Shown here piece by piece: positions 23,531 to 34,281 of a stretch of 64,000 nucleotides of DNA (its first letter is position 1; every line of letters begins with the position of its first letter). Origin of the DNA: Pyronema omphalodes. Taxonomy: Eukaryota; Ascomycota; Pezizomycetes; Pezizales; Pyronemataceae. The notes beneath the pieces were generated by a model, which was given only the letters and a program-made list of their open reading frames with translations, was not told the origin of the DNA and made no database searches. The stretch lies in NCBI GenBank assembly GCA_024516155.1, contig JAJJXM010000050.1:186001-250000 (forward strand), given 5' to 3'. Position numbers and translations under genes: made by a program.

Positions 23531-24280
23531 ATCTTTATTTTTTGGTAATCGGTTTCCCAGCTTTGTCAGCTTACTAATCCACATGCCGTAAAAGGAAATG
23601 CAAAATGAAGAAAACTAAAGCAAAGCAAAAACAGAAAACAGAAACAAGAAAACAAGAAAATGAATAATGGATAATGAATAATGGATAATGAATAATAGGG
23701 TTTCGGTTAAGCCAAAAAAAAAAACTGGTAACAAAAAAATATGCAACTTGAGGTTACAAAAAAAATAACCAACAAGAAGCAAAAAGAGGAAACAAAAAAA
23801 AACTGAAATGCTGCGTCCCGAAATCTTTAATGTGCCATTTATGATGCATATCCCACCACGCGCCGTCTATAAACAGGGAATTATCTATGAAAAAAAAAGA
23901 GAGATGAAGGAGATGAAGAAATGAGATCTAGAAGGGGGGAGTTATGTGCCAGCAGTCCGTTCCGGCTGGCCTATGCTATGCTATGCAGAATGTGAAATCT
24001 TGAAATCTATGACGTGAAGGGGGAAGAAAAAGCTCGCTGGGGTTCACCGGGAGCACGGACTTTCATCGGGCTCACCGGGCTGCCAAGCCTAGCGGAAGTT
24101 ATCAAGCCTTGCCAGGCTTTTCCGAGGCGGAACCGAGCAGAAGGAGAATAAAACAATAAATAAAAAAAAAGCAAAAAGCCCAGGGTATCCAGGGGGTTAA
24201 AAAGGAAAATCCAAAAACCGTGTATCCAGCAGAAAAGAAAAAAAGAAAAATGGGGGAAAAACTGAAAAAGCAATAAAAAA
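23531..24280. other. A-rich intergenic region
   Basis: Many A runs and AATGAATAATGGAT repeats near 23660-23700; no gene supported. It should include the 3' end of the calponin-domain gene. Confidence 0.5.
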
Positions 24281-26777
24281 TCAATACAAGTCAAGAATAT
24301 CATCAGCATACCCATATGCCGGTTCCTCCCCCTTTTTCGTGGCCGACGTCGCGAGTTTCTGAGTCTCCATTTGGCTTCGTTCCCACTCCTTTTGTCGTTG
24401 GCGCTCCTTTTCCCGTTCACGCTCAAGGAAGGACATGCTACTCACACACACATCATCAGTTTGCTGTTCATCCAGTATATATATATATATATCCTCCGAA
24501 AGTTGAAATAAATTAAAAACGGTCAAACTCACTTGCTCCAACTCAGTTTATCATTGCCTGAGGGCGAGTAGTCATCCTTGTTCTGCTTTTCGTCGTCTCC
24601 TTTCTCCAATGAGCTTTGGTGGCGAACAGTTGGGACGGGGAGGTTACGAGGGGGTGGGGTGGGAAGTGCACGGGGCGTTGTGCTCGGTGGTCGTGAGTCC
24701 GTGGGTTCGGTCATGGGCGGAGTTGCAATTGATTCCCGAGCCCACTCACGCTGTAAGTATTTTCTTTCCTCCTCAAGTTCTGCCGAGTCACGTCCGCCGG
24801 AAGCAGAACGAGGACTGGCCATTCTAGAGGTTGGAACAGATGCTGGATATCTGTTTTCTCCAGTTCGCTGGGGTCTAAGTGGTGAGCGAGTAGACATGAG
24901 TTCGGCCGATTCCACACGCATTCTTTCGGTCTTGAGACGACGGTCACCTTCAAAGGTGGCAATCAAGTGACGCTCACGTTCCCGAGCCTTGTCAAGTTCA
25001 TGCTCAAGCTCACGAACTCGAGCCTTTTGACGATGGAGTTCCGCCTCAACCTCACGGAGTCCTTTTTGTTGTTGGCGTTGCCAGGTGTTTCTCTTCTCCT
25101 CCGCCTCCTCAGCCCAGCGGCGCTTTTCAGCTTCCATCTCGGCGTCGTGTTTGCGTTGGAGTTCGAGTTCATGCTGAAGTTGGATCTGGTCTTCCATCTG
25201 ACGTTGGAGTTCTTGTTCCTTGTGACGGGCCACCTCAGCTTCTTTGAGTTCCCGGATTGCAGCAGCTTTGCGGAGGGCGTCTTCTTTGAGCTGGGCTTCG
25301 ACTTCAAGTTCGCGTTCTCTCAAGAGGAGGAGGGCTTGTGCTTGCTTCTGGGCCTCCTGTTCACGTTTTAGTGCCTCTTCGAGTTCACGTTCTCGTTCCC
25401 TGCGTTTTTCATCCTCGATTTTGCGCTGGACTTCGAGACGGATACGTTCTTCCTCCTCGATCTTACGTTGAACTTCAAGACGAATACGTTCTTCCTCTTC
25501 CTTCTTTCGTCGTTCTTCCGCCTCGCGTTTCAATCGTTGTTCTTCCTCGATCTGTAGTCGTATCTTTTCTTCTCGCTGCTTCCGTTCTTCTTCCTCACGT
25601 TGCAGTCGTAGCTGTTCCTCTCGCTGCTTGCGCTCATCTTCTTCACGTAGCTTCTTCATTTCCTCTTCACGGATTTTCCGAAACTCCTCCTCACGACGTC
25701 TCTTCGCATCTTCTTCTCTCTGTTTCTTTGCATCCTCCTCTCTTTGAAGCCTCGCATCTTCCTCACGCTGCTTCCTAACCTCCTCCTCCTTCTCCTTCCT
25801 CTCCAATTCTTCTCGGGCCTTGAGATCTCTTTCCTCTCTCTGCTTCTTAGCAAACTCCTCCCGGTATTGCTTCATCAATTCATCCTCCCTTTTCTTCTCC
25901 GCCTCCATTCTCTTCAACTCCGCCTCCTCCTCTCTTTTTCTCCTCTCAAGGCCCGCATCTTTTTTTTCCTCCGCCGGGGTACGAGCCGAAGTCGGCGCCG
26001 GTTCTTTCGGTTTCTTTACTTCCTCCTCCTTATTCGGAATCAGCAAGGGGGCAGCCGTAGTAATCTGTCTCCTACCACCAAACATAACTCCCTGATTCCC
26101 CTGGGACGCACCACCCATATAACCATACTGGGCGACATTCCAAGCCGGGGCCGTTTTCCCCTGCTCATCTTTATTCGACCAAGTAGAAACGGTAGGTTTC
26201 GCCACCGATTTCTTTTCATTCGCAGGAACAGGAGGTGCGGGAACGGAAGCTTTTAATCCACCCACGGTGTCCGGGAATGCACTGGGGTTTAGGTTATGTG
26301 CTACACGAGAAAATGATGAGAGACATTGTAACACCTGTGCGGGATCTTTCTTTTCGAATAAATCCACGGTTAGGAATCGGTCGTGCGGGGCTAGGGATAC
26401 CGGCGGGTTCGTGATTGCGTTTAGGAATGAGGCGATGTTTTCCATTTGGACGAAGGGCATGGAGGAGGATTTGTAGCGAAGGGGTTTTTCGCCGAGTTTA
26501 TTGACGATTCTGTTACGGATTTTTATTAGGCCTTAGATAACGGAGGGAGGGAGGGAGGGAGGGAGGGAGGGAGGGATATGGATGGATTAAAATGCTCAGG
26601 GTTGGATAATATATTTACTTACTTGCAGAGAATGGTTCCGTCCTTAAGAACATCCATTAATTCCCCCCGTGGTAGCTTCTCGTCAAGTATCGACTCGATC
26701 CAGGAGGAGACTTCGGCGGCGGCTTCGGGGGTGTATTTTGACCTCCGGAGCCGCGCGAGATCTTTATCGAGCGACAT
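24281..26777 (-). CDS. Calponin-homology (transgelin-like) protein with long coiled-coil
   Basis: Three exons on the minus strand (26777-26623, 26509-24533, 24437-24281) give 762 residues. Residues 1-100 form a single calponin-homology domain: ESILDEKLPRGELMDVLKDG, LCKIVNKLGEKP, SSSMPFVQMENIASFL. A calponin-like repeat QYGYMGGASQGNQG..FGGRRQI follows near residue 175-200. From about 235 to 580 the protein is a nearly unbroken R/E/K/Q heptad region, then a Ser/Pro-rich segment and a second short R/E helix before the C-terminus (ADDILDLY). Transgelins of fungi (Scp1/Stg1) bundle actin and are about 200 residues; the coiled-coil extension is the notable difference. Intron 1 (113 nt) needs the acceptor at 26510; the nearer AG at 26532 breaks frame. 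Intron 2 is 95 nt. Confidence 0.85.
26550..26577 (+). repeat. GGGA tetranucleotide repeat in an intron
   Basis: About seven GGGA units lie within intron 1 of the calponin-domain gene. Confidence 0.85.
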
Positions 26778-27347
26778 TGTAGTCGTTTGGTTGGTTTAGT
26801 TGTCAGTTGTCTTTGTATTCCTTGATCTGTCTTTTGGGAACTGGAATCGGGGTGTCGATATATTTATCGTATGTAGTTGTTGTTATAGAAGGGGTTGTCT
26901 TTTTTTTGCAAAATCAAAGAAGTAAACTATGACATTGATCGATCGTGTAATGATGTGTAGCGTATTGTAGAGCGTGAGTTGAGTTGTAGGTATAAGTGAG
27001 TGAGTGACAGAGTAAGTTGTGCTCCGACTGTAATTATCGTTCTTCTGCTCAAGGTCGAGGAATAAAGGAAAACAGAAAGAAAAGGAATTCCGGATTGTAG
27101 TAGCACTGTATAGTAGTAGTAGCACTGTATAGTAGTAGCACTGTATAGTAGTAGTAGTAGTAGTAGTTTTGTTCCTTTCGCTTGGGGACACACTTGCCGT
27201 TGGTCGTTGGTCGTTGGTCGGGCGTTGGTCGCTGGTCGTCGGACGGCTTCTTAAGATGAGCTGTGAAAGGTGGGGACTGTGCGAGGGGCAACCCGACCGA
27301 ATTCGTATTAGCGGTAGCGGCGGCGGCGGCGGCGTCATACTTCAGGG

Positions 27348-27425
27348 GTGTTTGGGGGGGGGGGTGTTGGGGGGGGTAGGGGGGGGGGGGGTGTTTGGGG
27401 GTGTTTGGGGGTGTTGGGGGGGTGG
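27348..27425 (+). other. G-run cluster, G-quadruplex-like
   Basis: More than eight runs of four or more G are separated by T, TGTT or TA, about 570 bases upstream of the calponin-domain gene start. The run pattern satisfies the simple G4 rule many times over. Confidence 0.6.
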
Positions 27426-27861
27426 GAGGTGGGATGCATTTGCATACATACTACATACAGCCCGTGCTGCTTCCATGCTAGCAGGGAAGTGAATAATGGG
27501 CCCGATGTTTTGCGCAGGGCAACTACAGAAAAAAAAAAGAAGGAATAATAAGTACATACAGTAGAGAGAGAGAGAGAGATGATCATATGGTGTATATATT
27601 AGGATGAGTTCTGCTGCTGTTGCTGCGGTGACATGGGGAATTTGAAGGAGAATACTGTACCGACATGACGGGAATTAGGGGGATCGTGGGATCGGGGGAT
27701 CGGGGGAATACAATAGGAATTTAATAAAGTGAGGGAAGTGCGCAAACAAGAGAAGAGAAGAGAAGAGGACAGGGCAACAAAAAAACGGGGGTAAGGCAAG
27801 GAACAAAAAGTTAGGAGAGGAGAGCCCAGATGAGCCCAGCTAGGCGAGATGTCATATCAAT

Positions 27862-27905
27862 ATATCAATGTATCAATGTATCAATGTATCAATGTATCAA
27901 TGTAC
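27862..27905 (+). repeat. ATCAATGT octamer array
   Basis: About five 8-bp tandem units. Confidence 0.85.
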
Positions 27906-29014
27906 CATATCGTCAAGGTGTTCAGACAGAGACAGAGATAGACATAGGCATAGGTACCATGGTATGGTAAAGTTTTTTTGTGAAGAGTGGATACCGTATG
28001 TACTATGTATGTATGTATTTACTATACGTAGTAAGAGATTCTTTATTTTTTATTTTTTTATTTATTTTTTTTTTTTGAATACATACCGTGTGTTTCAAGT
28101 ACATATAGAATCTAGCTAGACAAAGATTCAAAACTTTTTTGGATGAACAGGACCATATGTACATACATATTCCCTTCTCCAAAAGTGGTCAATCCACAAA
28201 ATCGTCACACAATTAAACAGCGGCTCATCCTCCGGCTCCGGCGGTCCAGAAATGTTTCAAACATTGGTTCGAGTTCTAACCAATATATGTTTTTTAGATA
28301 AATTCATATATGTATGGTGATTTCATGTATGTATGTATGTATGTATGTACTACAATTCCCTCCCTCACCAAGACAGACAGACAGACAGACAGACAGACCA
28401 TCTTCTGTATGTATGTATCCCACGCAAAATATTTGATTCGCGAAACGAGACGGAAACTTAAGCGGACACAGCGCCGGCAAGTGCTTCGTCCGGGACTCTC
28501 AGACTCTAGTCCCGTCCTTGAACATCAAGGCACTGTCCCCCCTTTGAACGCACGCGACTCTCTTCAAGCCAAGTTGGCTAGATGGCGTTGATCTGGCGAG
28601 ATTACAGTTCCTTTTTTTTTTTTTTTTTTTTTTTTTTTGTTTTTCCAGCTTCCATGGCCTTCTATTGATTATTATCCGCCGCTACGGGTATTAGGTGTTT
28701 TATATGTACCAACTACAACATCAAAATAATATGTATGTATGTATGTAGGGCCGTTCCCTCAAATAGAACCATCCCATTCGTACGGAATCGGCAACTATGG
28801 CCCCTCTTCCCGCTCATATCCGACCGTTGTTGATACATCTCTAGAACTACATAAACCCGTGAAAAGCAAATGTGGTTTGAAATATCGAGTACGCTCAGTC
28901 ATTACACTATGCAACCTTTTTTAATCACCAAATCTCCTCTCCGGAACGCCTCCCGTTCCTCTACCCCTTCAATATTTCCCCATTACAAGATAATCATAGC
29001 CCGCCCCCCCCCAT

Positions 29015-29926
29015 TTAAATCAAATGCTTACTCTTAAAGTAAGCTCTAAGGTAAAACACCTGCCATCCACCCAAACCAACCAAAGTAGCCATGACAGCCA
29101 AAGCAAAGTACTTGACACGCTCATTGGTACTTTCGTTGGTATCTCTAAGCTTCTGCTCACGACGACGAAGGTATTCCATCTGGTTAACAATCTCGCTAAC
29201 AACCTCCTCGATTCTTCGAAGCTCAATCTCAACCGGCTTAAGCTTTTCAGCCGCCTGGATTGCCGCCCAGTCTCGTGCGTCGGCTCCAATGTCGACATCA
29301 AGTTCAATGGCGCGTACGAGTCCCATAGTTTTCCTACTAGCTATGGAGAGTATTAGCCACTGCATCAACGCCCAAGGCCACCACCATGATATTCGAGTAA
29401 CGTCGTGGTAGTAGCAGTAGTAGTAGTAGTGGTAGTAGCTGCCAGGTGAGATGGAGACGGATACATACAATCGGTCATAGTGTTATCGAAGCAAACATCG
29501 AAAGCGGCATCAGCATGAGAAGTAAACGCCATCCGGGTCTCTCCTCCAGCAACATCCTTAGACTTTCCATATTCATTTCCGACAGTGTCCTTGATCTATA
29601 ATATATCCACGCGTCCAGAAATTAGCTCCAACTTCTTCATTGTCTTCAATCTCTCAATTCCCTATGCTCAATGCTCGATGCTCGATACTGGAGATAAAAG
29701 GGATGGTTATATATGGATGGCATACGTGAATATTAAGCATCTGTCCATCTCCCTTATTCCCAGATGCCGTCACGGTAACTACCACCAATGTGTCCTTCGA
29801 GACATAGTTCCGGATACATCTCGGCTTATTGGAGCCCTTTGGTAAAGCGGGGATATCGAATTTAAGTGCTTGAACGAGGGTGATGAACAGCAAGACGAGA
29901 GCCGTAGCTCTTGAAAGCAGCCACAT
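29015..29926 (-). CDS. ERV25: p24-family cargo receptor of COPII/COPI vesicles (Erv25-like)
   Basis: Three exons on the minus strand (29926-29726, 29595-29469, 29340-29015) give 217 residues. A signal peptide ([19 protein letters not shown]) is followed directly by LKFDIPA, the usual mature start of Erv25. The GOLD domain includes [37 protein letters not shown] and [15 protein letters not shown], with the conserved cysteine pair. Then come [13 protein letters not shown], a coiled-coil helix ([20 protein letters not shown]), one membrane span and a short cytosolic tail [12 protein letters not shown] with aromatic and lysine residues as used for coat binding. Introns are 130 and 128 nt. The exon 2/3 junction (TMTDSSRKTMG) is fixed by phase. 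Confidence 0.93.
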
Positions 29927-30899
29927 GATAGTCGAAGTCGTATCGGGTCGTAAAGGCAGCACAGACGGGGAAGTAGTAGTAGTAGTAGTGGTGTTGTGTT
30001 ATGCTGTAAAAAAAAGTCGTGTTCACTGCAAGCAAAAGGAGAATGCAGCGGGAAAGTGACAGAGTGTCGTGGTGGGTGGCGAACGTAGGGTAGATGTGGC
30101 TGATCTCGTCTCGTCGACAGCGTGTCCTGGGAATGAAATCGTGTTTCCTGTGGCTGATGAACGTGTCCTCTTGCATGCGGCTCTGCTTGTGTTTTCTTCG
30201 GTTGCATACATAGCTACATGCGGCTCTTTCCTAACCTAAAACACGTGAACTTCCTTCCCGTCTATCCTACATCAGGTCTAGCTACATAGCACCTCGCTCC
30301 AAGCTCCTCTCAGCAGCTGCGTTGCGGGGCGGAGCTTGCAGTTGCGCGTACAGGTACGTTAAGCAGCTAGCAAGTTATCCGGCAGCGAACCCGAGGAGAC
30401 TTGGAGACTTGGAGCAAGTAGCAGGCAGGTAGGCCACCAGTCAAGTCATCCCGATAGAGAAGTAATGTATGTAAAAGACAACTCATCCAGCCACGCAAAT
30501 AAACACCCCAAAAAAAAACGATGACCACCACCACCACCACCACTTACCAGTAAACCTCAAACCTCAAACTTCACCTCAAACCTCACCTCACCTCACCTCA
30601 CCAACACACCCCGCACACGCACACGCACACGCACGGTTTCACGATCATCCTTTTCTTTTAGGGGGGGAATTTTTTTTGCATCTCCGGTTCTGGTTCTGGT
30701 TCCGGTTCTGGTTCTGGTTCCTTGCATCTCATGCATCACAGAATAGAAGTTCCATCCAACTTCTAGTCAAGCGCAGACATCCCTATCGAATCTCCCAAGC
30801 AACACCATCTTCCATCTTCCATCGCCTTACCAGCCATCGCTAGCGACATACCAACCCGCCCCGCCCCGCCCCGCAACCCGCACGCAACCCGCACCCACC
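29927..30899. other. Divergent promoter region between ERV25 and PEX22
   Basis: About 970 bases. It contains TAG/ACC triplet repeats, a GGTTCT hexamer repeat near 30685-30722 and a CCCGC-rich stretch just before the PEX22 start. No gene supported. Confidence 0.5.
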
Positions 30900-31687
30900 A
30901 TGCCACCCCGCCGACAAAAATCCTTCCTCCTCCCACTAGCCGTAGGCGCAACCGCGGCGGCCGCCTCCTTAGCACTCTGGTACATTCTCCGCACCGACGA
31001 CCAAGAACGGCGCCAACACAGCGGTCACGAGAGTGGAGATGAGCGATCACGAGCACGAGGACGTCGGGGTCAAGACACGCCGCATCCCTCCAATCCATCC
31101 TATGCCAATCCCCCGGAACCTCAGGCCCCCCAGGCATCCCAGGCATCCCAGGGAGCCCGCAGCACCCCCACCACCACCACCACCCGCCCCAAAAAAAACA
31201 TCTGCCTAATCCTCTCCGAATCCCCCCGCTCCCAACTCCTCTCCCACATCCCGCCTCCACTCCCGCTAGACACAACCAACATCTTCATCCTAATCCACTC
31301 ACCCTTTATGACGTCCCATCCTCTCAGCACCAGCACCTCCCCCCCACCCAGGACACCTCCCGCCCAGTCTACACCGCCGCCAGAGCCCTTATCCCCGCCG
31401 GCAAACCCGCCGAAATAGTAATGCCCTACACGAACGAACTATCACTAGTAGCAATGCTAAAGCAATTACGTCCCGAAACGGTCTATATCGAGGCCCAGCT
31501 TGTCGGGGAGGATGCCGGGGTTGTTTCTGCGGTTTTAGAGGGCGCCTGGGTTGGCGGCGTTATTATTGCTGTTGAGGATAGTTTGACGGGTCAGAGGTTG
31601 GCGGATGCGACGGGTGTCTATGGAAAGAGGTGTAGGGTTTTGGATGTTGATAAGGCGGGAGAGGATTGGGGAATGAGGGTTGGTTGA
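30900..31687 (+). pseudogene. PEX22: Pex22-like peroxin with a -1 frame break
   Basis: The first frame starts at ATG 30900 with a basic N-terminus and a membrane anchor (FLLPLAVGATAAAASLALWY), then a polar spacer, then KNICLILSES and TTNIFILIH. These match the start of the Pex22-like domain, which anchors the ubiquitin-conjugating enzyme Pex4 on peroxisomes. The rest of the domain continues one frame lower: YDVPSSQHQHLPP, YTNELSLVAMLKQLRPETVY and GVYGKRCRVLDVDKAGEDWG, to a stop at 31687. The switch lies at about 31299-31307 in ACTCACCCTTTATGAC and no intron fits there. Loss of one base from the C run explains it most simply. It may be an assembly error, a strain-specific null or true decay; the two halves show no other damage. 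Confidence 0.72.
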
Positions 31688-32159
31688 ATGATTCACAGAG
31701 AATGAGATGGGTGTATTTTTATGGGCGGGTGATGCGTGGTGATTGATGATATCTTTTTGATTTTTGATTCGTTTTTTCAAGCAATGGAGCTGGATAGTGG
31801 TTATGATTTTTGATTTGTTTTTCAAACATTGGAGCTGGATAGTGGTTATGATTTTATGACGAGATGGATATTGGTGCTTTCATGTATCAGTACAAGCACA
31901 TAATTCTTTACGTATGACAGAATTTGTCAAGAGTTACTTATTGATACCCAGGATATTTTTTCATGCATTTTGATTATTTTGAAAGATTGCTACAATTGAT
32001 GAACGCAGACCAACTTTATTACTGCTCTACAGTTTTGTGCTATCCTCCTATCCTAGCAAAGACCGGATATAGTATTACCAAATATCAGATACACATCCCC
32101 CGAAATTTAAACATGGTATTTCATAAGACAAGAGAAAGCAAAGGTCCCTGACCTGTCTT
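31688..32159. other. Intergenic region with a ~50-bp tandem duplication
   Basis: Two near-identical copies of a segment containing GGAGCTGGATAGTGGTTATG lie at about 31755-31806 and 31807-31856. No gene beyond the 3' ends of the neighbours. Confidence 0.6.
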
Positions 32160-34281
32160 TTACCAACCACCATCAGCCGGTTCGGCACCTATCTCATCGT
32201 TAGCATACTACGCCTCTAAATCAGCTTTAGATTTGTGTACTTACCACCACTCCAGGACTCTTCAACTACGCGGACATCAGTCTGCCAGGCAGGCTTGGAT
32301 TCGACCTCCCAAGCATGCTTAGGAGCAGTCTCCCAGGCAGGCTTAGGGGCAGTCTCCCAGGCAGGCTTAGGGGCAGTCTCCCAGGCAGGCTTAGGGGCAG
32401 TCTCCCAGGCAGGCTTAGGGGTAGTCTCCCAGGCAGGCTTAGGGGTAGTCTCCCAGGCAGGCTTGGTATATTTGCGAAATCCTCCAAGAGGTTGAAAGTC
32501 GTCAGTGGATGCAACACCGTAATTTCCGTTGTTGGCGTCTCCACCGAAGGAGTCCTGCCCACCGGCGAAAGTATAACTGCCATCGTCAACCTCGCCGTCA
32601 ATGACGGGCTTGGGGTTAGGGCAGTTGCGCGAGAAATGTCCCACTAGATTCATGTTAGATGCAAATAAATAGATTATCAAATATGAAACTCACTTTCATG
32701 GCAGTCGTTACACTTGACTCTAGTAACATCTCTGGGTTGAGGACATTCCTTAGCAAGATGGCCACGCTCGTCACAGTTGCGGCACTTGGAAACACGCTCG
32801 TTCATGCATTCACTGCTACGATGGCCGGTTTCACTAGACGAATGTTAATGTAACCATCTACTGAAGTGTAGGATAAACACTTACCCGCAGTTGAAGCACT
32901 CCGAAACGGGTGCTTGGGGACAGTCCTTGGAGAAATGGCCCGTTCCGTGGCAGTTGCGGCACTCGGTATCAGCGGAAGCAACCCGAGGGTTCTCGCATTC
33001 AGAAGCTCTGTGTCCTTCCTGGCCACAGTTTCTGCAGGCGTCGTAATTCTTGCGAGGAATAGTACAATCACGCATACGGTGGTCAAGTCCACCGCAGTTG
33101 GTGCATTTGAGAACAACTCGCTCAGCACGCTCTTCCATTTCGGGAGCGATTTGGCAGGTCTTCTTACTATGCCCCTTCTCTACTCAAATTAGTTTAGATA
33201 GCATAATCAAGTAGGTGATCACTAACCCTTGCAAACATAGCAGAAAGGCTTGACTTCATCCTCAAGAGTTCCAGCATACTTGAGACGCTCCAAATTACCC
33301 TCCGTGGTCTTCGCCATACGGTGAGCAATGAGCTTAGAACGACGGGGACGAGGAGTCTTGTTCAAGGTCCAAATGTACTTGGCATCCGGTTCACCATGAG
33401 GTCCAACCAAGCACTTGTCGTAAGTTACGTCGACTTCCAAGGCGTACAAATAGTAGTTGAAATTCTCGCCACGGAATGCGGTCTCAAGTTCATCCAAACG
33501 CAAGGTTGGGTTGGCCTTGATGTATTCAAGCATGTGCTCCTTGAAGGCATCGAAATCGTCCTCCTGATTAGCCTTGACCATATCGGCCCAAATTGCTTCG
33601 ATATCCTCACGGTTCTTGACGTTGGAGGTATCCATGGCACGGTTGTTGGTGCACTCCATGGATCCGTGTCCTATTATAATACAGATTAGCACTATGTCCT
33701 GATCATTACAGAACTTAACGAAGCGTACCTTCTTGCTGACAGTTTCTGCAAATAGTGGGCGGCTTGTCAGGGCATTCACGAGCTGCATGTCCCTCCTTGG
33801 AGCAAATACGGCAAGTACCAGTAAACTTGCGTGGGTTGGTACAATCAGACTTGCTATGACCCTGCTCACCGCAGTTGAAGCAAGCTCCATCGTTCGCAGG
33901 CTTGCTGGGGCATTCGCGGGCCATGTGCCCCTCTTCCTTGCAGCTAGACAACGTCAGCCAATTGGATATCTCTCATTCTACTTCGATTCACTTACTAACG
34001 GCAGGTATTGTCACGGTCACCATCGGCGTTTCTGAAATTGGCACCATAACCCAAGTCGTTGTCGAAGCCACCAACCTCTGCCTTGGACACAGAAGGAGGA
34101 GGCGAGATCTTGAAACTACCAGTCTCTACATCCGGAGCTCCCCAACCTATACAGCATTAGTTCTAAACGACCATTCGCGTATCTTCAACAACACTATCGT
34201 CGTCTTCGAATCAAACATCAGGGCAAGATGGACGAGGAAAGTCTTACCAGTAGAACCGGCATCCGCAGTCTCCCAAGTCAT
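32160..34281 (-). CDS. Zinc-knuckle (CCHC) protein with 11 knuckles and an octapeptide repeat
   Basis: Eight exons on the minus strand (34281-34248, 34146-33996, 33943-33729, 33670-33227, 33179-32885, 32833-32694, 32643-32245, 32188-32160) give 568 residues. Four CX2CX4HX4C knuckles (CRYCKEEGHMAREC to CRNCQQEGHGSMEC) come first. Then comes a conserved-looking helical domain of about 130 residues (REDIEAIWADMV.., GENFNYYLYALEVDVTYDK), then seven more knuckles ending CNDCHEMGHFSRNC. A tail with six or seven PAWET(T/A)PK repeats follows. Several introns interrupt knuckle codons, so each junction is verified by the restored C-C-H-C spacing. The last 29-nt exon (GAEPADGGW) uses a GTAAGT donor and a CTAAC branch. 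Related fungal proteins are annotated as cellular nucleic acid-binding or HEXBP-like; binding to RNA or single-stranded DNA is inferred. Confidence 0.88.
32318..32469 (-). repeat. 24-bp in-frame tandem repeat in the zinc-knuckle gene
   Basis: About six 24-bp units encode PAWET(T/A)PK. Nucleotide identity is very high between the central units, which points to recent expansion. Confidence 0.9.

Larger units (their letters stand above)
26778..29014. other. Intergenic region with G-rich and microsatellite tracts
   Basis: About 2.2 kb without a credible gene. It includes AGT triplet repeats (27110-27170), a G-rich stretch (27348-27425), an ATCAATGT octamer array (27862-27905), GTAT and AGAC repeats (28320-28400) and a T run (28611-28638). 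It should contain the promoter of the calponin-domain gene at its left end. Confidence 0.5.

Noticed and set aside
27169..27492. Gly-rich frame over the G-run cluster
   Set aside because: Translation of poly-G; no coding evidence.
28310..28591. Frame ending with a coding-like segment (DSSPVLEHQGTVPP) downstream of GTAT and AGAC repeats
   Set aside because: The start lies in microsatellite DNA and I could not match the end to any family.
31299..31307. Programmed -1 frameshift site in PEX22
   Set aside because: The heptamer is not in the correct frame for a classical slippery site (codons are CCC TTT), and no frameshifting is known in this gene; a one-base indel is simpler.
31121..31336. Gly/Val-rich minus-strand frames over PEX22
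   Set aside because: Shadow of the Pro-rich PEX22 linker on the other strand.
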